Assembly: GCA_902767285.1 (NCBI GenBank)
Contig: CACXHC010000044.1
Location: forward strand, 1-10,847
Source: an uncultured Ruminococcus sp.
GTDB taxonomy: Bacteria; Bacillota; Clostridia; Oscillospirales; Acutalibacteraceae
Direction: 5' to 3'
DNA: 10,847 nt
The notes below the pieces were generated by a model, which had not been told where the DNA came from, did no database searches, and saw only the letters and a list, made by a program, of their open reading frames with translations. This document shows positions 7,599 through 10,847 of this stretch, piece after piece; within the stretch, counting starts at the first letter, position 1, and every line of letters begins with the position of its first letter. The position numbers and the translations under genes were made by a program.

Positions 7599-8234
7599 AT
7601 GATTGAAGTTAAATATACAAAAGTCGGCGATTTAGAAGTAAATTGCTGTGTTATTACAGATTCTACTACAAAAAAAACAGCAGTTATCGATCCCGGCGAG
7701 GTAAGCGAATTTTTAGATTATATTATATCCGAAATTGGGTACGATAATGTTGAGTATGTTCTTTTGACTCACGGACATTTCGATCATGTTGACGGTGCAA
7801 ATGATATAGTCAAAAAAACAAACGGAAAGGCTAAAATAGCAATTCACGAGGATGATGTGAAACTTCTTGCCGATAATCATCTGAATTTGAGTATTCCGTT
7901 TACGGGGAAACCTTTGAAAAGTGCTGTAAATCCCGATATTCTTTTGAAAGACGGAAGCGAGATAACTCTTGGCGAAAGTACCATAAAAGTGATGCATACT
8001 CCCGGACATTCTCCCGGTTCCGTATGCTTTATATGTGACGAATACATTTTCTCAGGAGATACGCTTTTTTGTATGGCAGCGGGAAGAACAGATTTTCCGT
8101 TGAGCAATAACAGAAAAATGATGCAGTCTCTTAAAAAAATTGCCAATCTCGAAGGCGATTATAAAGTTTATCCGGGGCATAATGATATTACTACTCTCGA
8201 TTACGAGAGAATGAATAATCCATATTATCGATGA
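7599..8234 (+). CDS. Metallo-beta-lactamase-fold hydrolase (glyoxalase II-like)
   Basis: Small cytoplasmic binuclear-metal hydrolase of 211 residues with the full ligand set: THGHFDH at 57-63 (H58, H60, D62, H63), H137 in HTPGHSPGS, D154 in FSGDTLF and H194 in YPGHND. It resembles the YqgX/GloB-like group, which is about 210 residues and lacks the C-terminal substrate domain of true glyoxalase II. The substrate is therefore uncertain; thioester hydrolysis is the usual guess. GAGGTG at 7588-7593 overlaps the dtd stop and lies five bases from ATG 7599. Its stop overlaps the hemZ start in an ATGA arrangement, so the three genes are probably co-translated. In Clostridia this gene commonly sits between dtd and hemZ. 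Confidence 0.9.
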   Translation: MIEVKYTKVGDLEVNCCVITDSTTKKTAVIDPGEVSEFLDYIISEIGYDNVEYVLLTHGHFDHVDGANDIVKKTNGKAKIAIHEDDVKLLADNHLNLSIPFTGKPLKSAVNPDILLKDGSEITLGESTIKVMHTPGHSPGSVCFICDEYIFSGDTLFCMAAGRTDFPLSNNRKMMQSLKKIANLEGDYKVYPGHNDITTLDYERMNNPYYR

Positions 8235-9718
8235 TGAGAATTATGAAAATATATCTTGATAACAACAATTTTTACTATGAAACCGAAAAATTGGCAAAAG
8301 TATTCTTTCCGAATACAAAATTTGAAGAAATTCACCAAATACCCGAAAAACTCGTTCCTCCGTATATTTTTATTGCTAAATGCTGTGATGATGGCGAAGA
8401 GGATTGCAAAATACGAGTTGCGGTTTGTATAGATGATTTCCATAAAAGCGGTTTTGTAGATGTTGCTGACAACTCCGAAGAAGAACTTTTGTCAATGAGA
8501 ACACTTTACGATATTCTTGTTACTTTTACCGGAGTAACTCCGCCATGGGGACTTCTCACAGGAGTTCGTCCAATAAAATTGTTTCGCAAGCTGAAAGAAG
8601 AAAATCCCGACCGTGAAAACGAGAACGATGTTCAATACGCTATCGACAAATTCAAAAATATATACAGAGTTTCTCCCGAAAAAACAGCTCTTGCAGCGGA
8701 AACCGAAAAAACGGAATCCGAAATTTTAAAACTGACTTCAGATAACTCATTCAGTTTGTATTTGGCTATACCGTTTTGTCCTACCAGATGCAGTTACTGT
8801 TCGTTTGTATCGTCATCGGTCAAGCAGGCAAAAAAGCTGATAGAGCCATACACTCAGTTGTTATGCAGAGAAATAGAGGAAACATCTAAAATGGTGAAAG
8901 AACTCGGACTTCATCTCGAATCTGTTTACATGGGCGGAGGTACTCCAACAACACTCAGTGCCGAGCAAATGACAAGAGTACTTTCAACCGTAAATAAGTG
9001 TTTTGATATGTCGGGGTGCAGAGAATTTACTGTTGAAGCAGGACGACCCGACACTGTAACATTCGAAAAATTATTGGCGATAAAATCGGCAGGAGTTGAC
9101 AGAATAAGCATAAATCCGCAGACTTTAGATGACAAAGTTCTTGAAAATATAGGAAGAAAACACTCCGCAAAAGATATTTATTCCGCATTTGATAAAGCAC
9201 GAGAACTCGGTTTCGACCATATCAACATGGATTTGATAGCCGGACTTCCCGGAGATACCGAGGCAGGGTTCAAAAAAACACTCGATAAAGTTATAGAGCT
9301 TTCACCCGAAAGCATAACCGTTCATACTCTCGCTATGAAAAGAGCGGCAGAAATTACTTTGTCGGGAAAACATCTTGATAAAAAAGAAGCACAAACGGCT
9401 GCGGCGATGGTATCGTATTCAACAAAGGCACTTCGTTTAGCAGGCTATCACCCATATTATTTGTACCGTCAAAGCAGAATGGCAGGCAATCTTGAAAATA
9501 CAGGCTGGTCAAAGCCGGGCAAAGAAGGATATTACAACGTCTTTATAATGGAAGAAACGCAAACTATAATTTCGTGTGGTGCAGGAGCAGTCACAAAATT
9601 ATGTTCCGATGAAGGTACTGTTGAGCGAATATTTAATTATAAATATCCATACGAATATATAGATAGATTTGCTCAGTTACTTGACCGCAAGAAAGGTATA
9701 AAAGATTTCTATGATTAA
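8231..9718 (+). CDS. hemZ: HemZ-type oxygen-independent coproporphyrinogen dehydrogenase
   Basis: Radical-SAM enzyme of the HemN/HemZ group, thought to decarboxylate coproporphyrinogen III to protoporphyrinogen IX without oxygen. The 495 residues have a HemZ-type N-terminal region with LTGVRPIKL (109-117). The cluster motif CPTRCSYC (183-190) supplies the three cysteines of a 4Fe-4S centre, GGGTPT (235-240) binds SAM, and the HemZ-specific region YLYRQSRMAGNLENTGW lies at 410-426. ATG 8231 overlaps the preceding stop by four bases; ATG 8234 or 8243 are alternatives and none has a strong ribosome site, so coupling is likely. Many Clostridia carry hemZ without an obvious complete heme pathway, so the physiological substrate is unproven. 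In related genomes hisS often follows; here a kinase does. Confidence 0.88.
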   Translation: MMRIMKIYLDNNNFYYETEKLAKVFFPNTKFEEIHQIPEKLVPPYIFIAKCCDDGEEDCKIRVAVCIDDFHKSGFVDVADNSEEELLSMRTLYDILVTFTGVTPPWGLLTGVRPIKLFRKLKEENPDRENENDVQYAIDKFKNIYRVSPEKTALAAETEKTESEILKLTSDNSFSLYLAIPFCPTRCSYCSFVSSSVKQAKKLIEPYTQLLCREIEETSKMVKELGLHLESVYMGGGTPTTLSAEQMTRVLSTVNKCFDMSGCREFTVEAGRPDTVTFEKLLAIKSAGVDRISINPQTLDDKVLENIGRKHSAKDIYSAFDKARELGFDHINMDLIAGLPGDTEAGFKKTLDKVIELSPESITVHTLAMKRAAEITLSGKHLDKKEAQTAAAMVSYSTKALRLAGYHPYYLYRQSRMAGNLENTGWSKPGKEGYYNVFIMEETQTIISCGAGAVTKLCSDEGTVERIFNYKYPYEYIDRFAQLLDRKKGIKDFYD

Positions 9719-10682
9719 CTTAGGTAATTCATATAGGCGATACGCTCTGACAGTAGATAAAATAAACGAGTTTGCAAGCTCCGACCCACTTCAATTTATA
9801 ATACAGGTGGAAACGGCTTATCGTTCCGACATAAAAGAAATAGCTTTAAAAATAGCTTCATCAGCGGAAAGATGCAAAGTAGTAATGCTTGCCGGCCCAT
9901 CCGCATCAGGAAAAACTACAACGGCGAAAATGCTTGCGGAGGAGCTTGGAAATCTCGGCAGACCTGCCGAAATTGTTTCTATGGATAATTTTTATCTTGG
10001 AGAAGCACGAGTTCCACGCACTAAAGACGGCAAACCCGATTTTGAATGTTTCGATGCACTCGATATTTCTGCAATAGAAAAATGTATCAAAGAGCTTATA
10101 ACAACGGGCGAGAGCGATATTCCGACATTTGATTTTTCCAAAAGCGAGCCTAAAGGCGAGTATATTCACATCAGTTTGGACGGCGGAAAAATAGCTATAA
10201 TTGAAGGAATACACGCACTCAATCCAATATTTACCAATCATATTGATTTTACAAACGGCATAAAAAAAATATACATAAGCGTAAAGCAGGGTATTCACAA
10301 AGAAAAAGTGAAAGGCTATTTTATAACCGCCTGTGAATTAAGGCTTATGAGAAGGCTTGTGCGAGATTGTAAATTCAGAGGAAGCACAGCCGACCACACT
10401 CTTGGAATGTGGGATAATGTTCTTACCGGCGAAAAAAAATATATAGTTCCCTTTAAATATTTGGGAGATATAACAATAAACTCCATTCATGTTTATGAAC
10501 CATGTGTTATAGCGAGCGAAGCGGTGAATATACTCCGAAATGTCACTCCCGGGCATCCGGAGTATGAGTATGCTCAAAATTTGGCAGAGAGAGCATCTCA
10601 GTTTGTGCCAATATCTGCGGAGCATATTCCGAAAAATTCGCTTTTGCGAGAGTTTATAGGCAAGGGTGCATACAAATATTAA
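9711..10682 (+). CDS. Uridine kinase-like nucleoside kinase (PRK/Udk P-loop family), stand-alone
   Basis: Probable ATP-dependent kinase of a nucleoside or similar small molecule, cytoplasmic. The 323 residues contain the Walker A loop GPSASGKTT (62-70), the MDNFY substrate-site motif (91-95), the EGIHALNP strand typical of uridine-kinase relatives (165-172) and an arginine-rich lid RLMRRLVRD (211-219). Relatives in Clostridia are often about 550 residues, with TGS and threonyl-tRNA-synthetase-like domains before the kinase. Here only about 55 residues precede the P-loop, so this is the short, kinase-only form. ATG 9711 overlaps the hemZ stop by eight bases, with AAAGG at 9692-9696; the next methionine lies inside the P-loop strand, so the start is secure. 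The substrate cannot be read from the sequence. Confidence 0.85.
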   Translation: MINLGNSYRRYALTVDKINEFASSDPLQFIIQVETAYRSDIKEIALKIASSAERCKVVMLAGPSASGKTTTAKMLAEELGNLGRPAEIVSMDNFYLGEARVPRTKDGKPDFECFDALDISAIEKCIKELITTGESDIPTFDFSKSEPKGEYIHISLDGGKIAIIEGIHALNPIFTNHIDFTNGIKKIYISVKQGIHKEKVKGYFITACELRLMRRLVRDCKFRGSTADHTLGMWDNVLTGEKKYIVPFKYLGDITINSIHVYEPCVIASEAVNILRNVTPGHPEYEYAQNLAERASQFVPISAEHIPKNSLLREFIGKGAYKY

Positions 10683-10724
10683 AATATTTTCTGACGGTTA
10701 ATAGTATGTGAGGTTTAGCCTTTG

Positions 10725-10799
10725 CGAAAATCTAACTGCAACGTAAAGAATACCGCACATTTACAAAAAGTTTTTGCCCCGCTTTTTTCAAAAAGCGGG
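10725..10799 (+). repeat. Hairpin repeat, copy C (full-length, variant stem)
   Basis: Aligns with 152-227: leader GAAAATCT-A-ACTGCAACG at 10725-10742, a variable middle, AAAAAG plus a T run, then a hairpin with arms 10778-10787 (CCCGC plus five T) and 10790-10799 (five A plus GCGGG) and the same TC apex. The stem base is GC-rich here, unlike CTTC/GAAG in copies A and B, but pairing is preserved. It occupies the 138-base gap after the kinase and ends six bases before the next ribosome site. It might act as a 5' untranslated structure or partial terminator, though no T run follows. Confidence 0.8.
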
Positions 10800-10820
10800 A
10801 AAAAAAGGAGGAATTTTATT

Positions 10821-10847
10821 ATGAGTTTATTAGACGATGTAATTGTA
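10821..10847 (+). CDS. Start of a gene running off the window (unidentified)
   Basis: ATG 10821 begins an open frame of nine codons (MSLLDDVIV) to the window edge. AAAGGAGG at 10805-10812 lies eight bases upstream, a near-consensus ribosome site that makes the start convincing. The opening residues recall small conserved Clostridia proteins of unknown function, but nine residues cannot support an assignment. Confidence 0.6.

Noticed and set aside
9906..10298. 130-codon minus-strand open frame within the kinase gene
   Set aside because: Antisense shadow of conserved kinase motifs; no ribosome site or recognisable domain.

Overview
The window is AT-rich chromosomal DNA from an anaerobic member of the Clostridia, probably a gut-type Oscillospiraceae/Ruminococcaceae relative. 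The evidence for this is the gene set (CdaA/CdaR, bifunctional Rel, HemZ, a Clostridia-style nucleoside kinase), strong Shine-Dalgarno sites, sigma-A-type promoters and one-strand tight gene packing. The order recJ - rel - dtd - metallo-beta-lactamase-fold hydrolase - hemZ is a familiar Firmicutes arrangement. No phage, transposase, CRISPR, tRNA or rRNA gene is visible.

Layout. Positions 1-325 hold no credible gene; they carry two copies of a hairpin-bearing dispersed repeat and then a promoter. Positions 326-2570 are a two-gene c-di-AMP operon: cdaA (membrane diadenylate cyclase) and cdaR (its membrane-anchored YbbR-domain partner), overlapping by 11 bases and closed by a clear intrinsic terminator. 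recJ (2655-4694) follows. A 214-base spacer contains a good promoter and a possibly structured leader ahead of rel. From 4909 to 10682 run five closely packed genes: rel, dtd, the hydrolase, hemZ and a P-loop nucleoside kinase. Their gaps are 20 and 9 bases and their overlaps 4 and 8 bases, so they probably form one transcription unit. A third copy of the repeat lies at 10725-10799, just upstream of a strong ribosome binding site and the first nine codons of another gene.

How the genes work together. cdaA/cdaR make and tune c-di-AMP (cell wall, potassium and osmotic balance). Rel makes and breaks (p)ppGpp under amino-acid starvation. Dtd clears D-aminoacyl-tRNA and so belongs with translation quality, as Rel does. 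RecJ is single-strand DNA repair. HemZ is a radical-SAM enzyme of oxygen-independent porphyrin synthesis. The kinase probably phosphorylates a nucleoside. Two second-messenger synthases lie within about 5 kb of each other.

This is mainly a housekeeping region and I see no convincing new multi-gene system. The most interesting signal is the intergenic repeat: all three copies fold as hairpins, and the stems differ by paired, compensating changes. Next in interest are the rel leader and departures from common synteny (no glmM after cdaR, no apt between recJ and rel, no hisS after hemZ).
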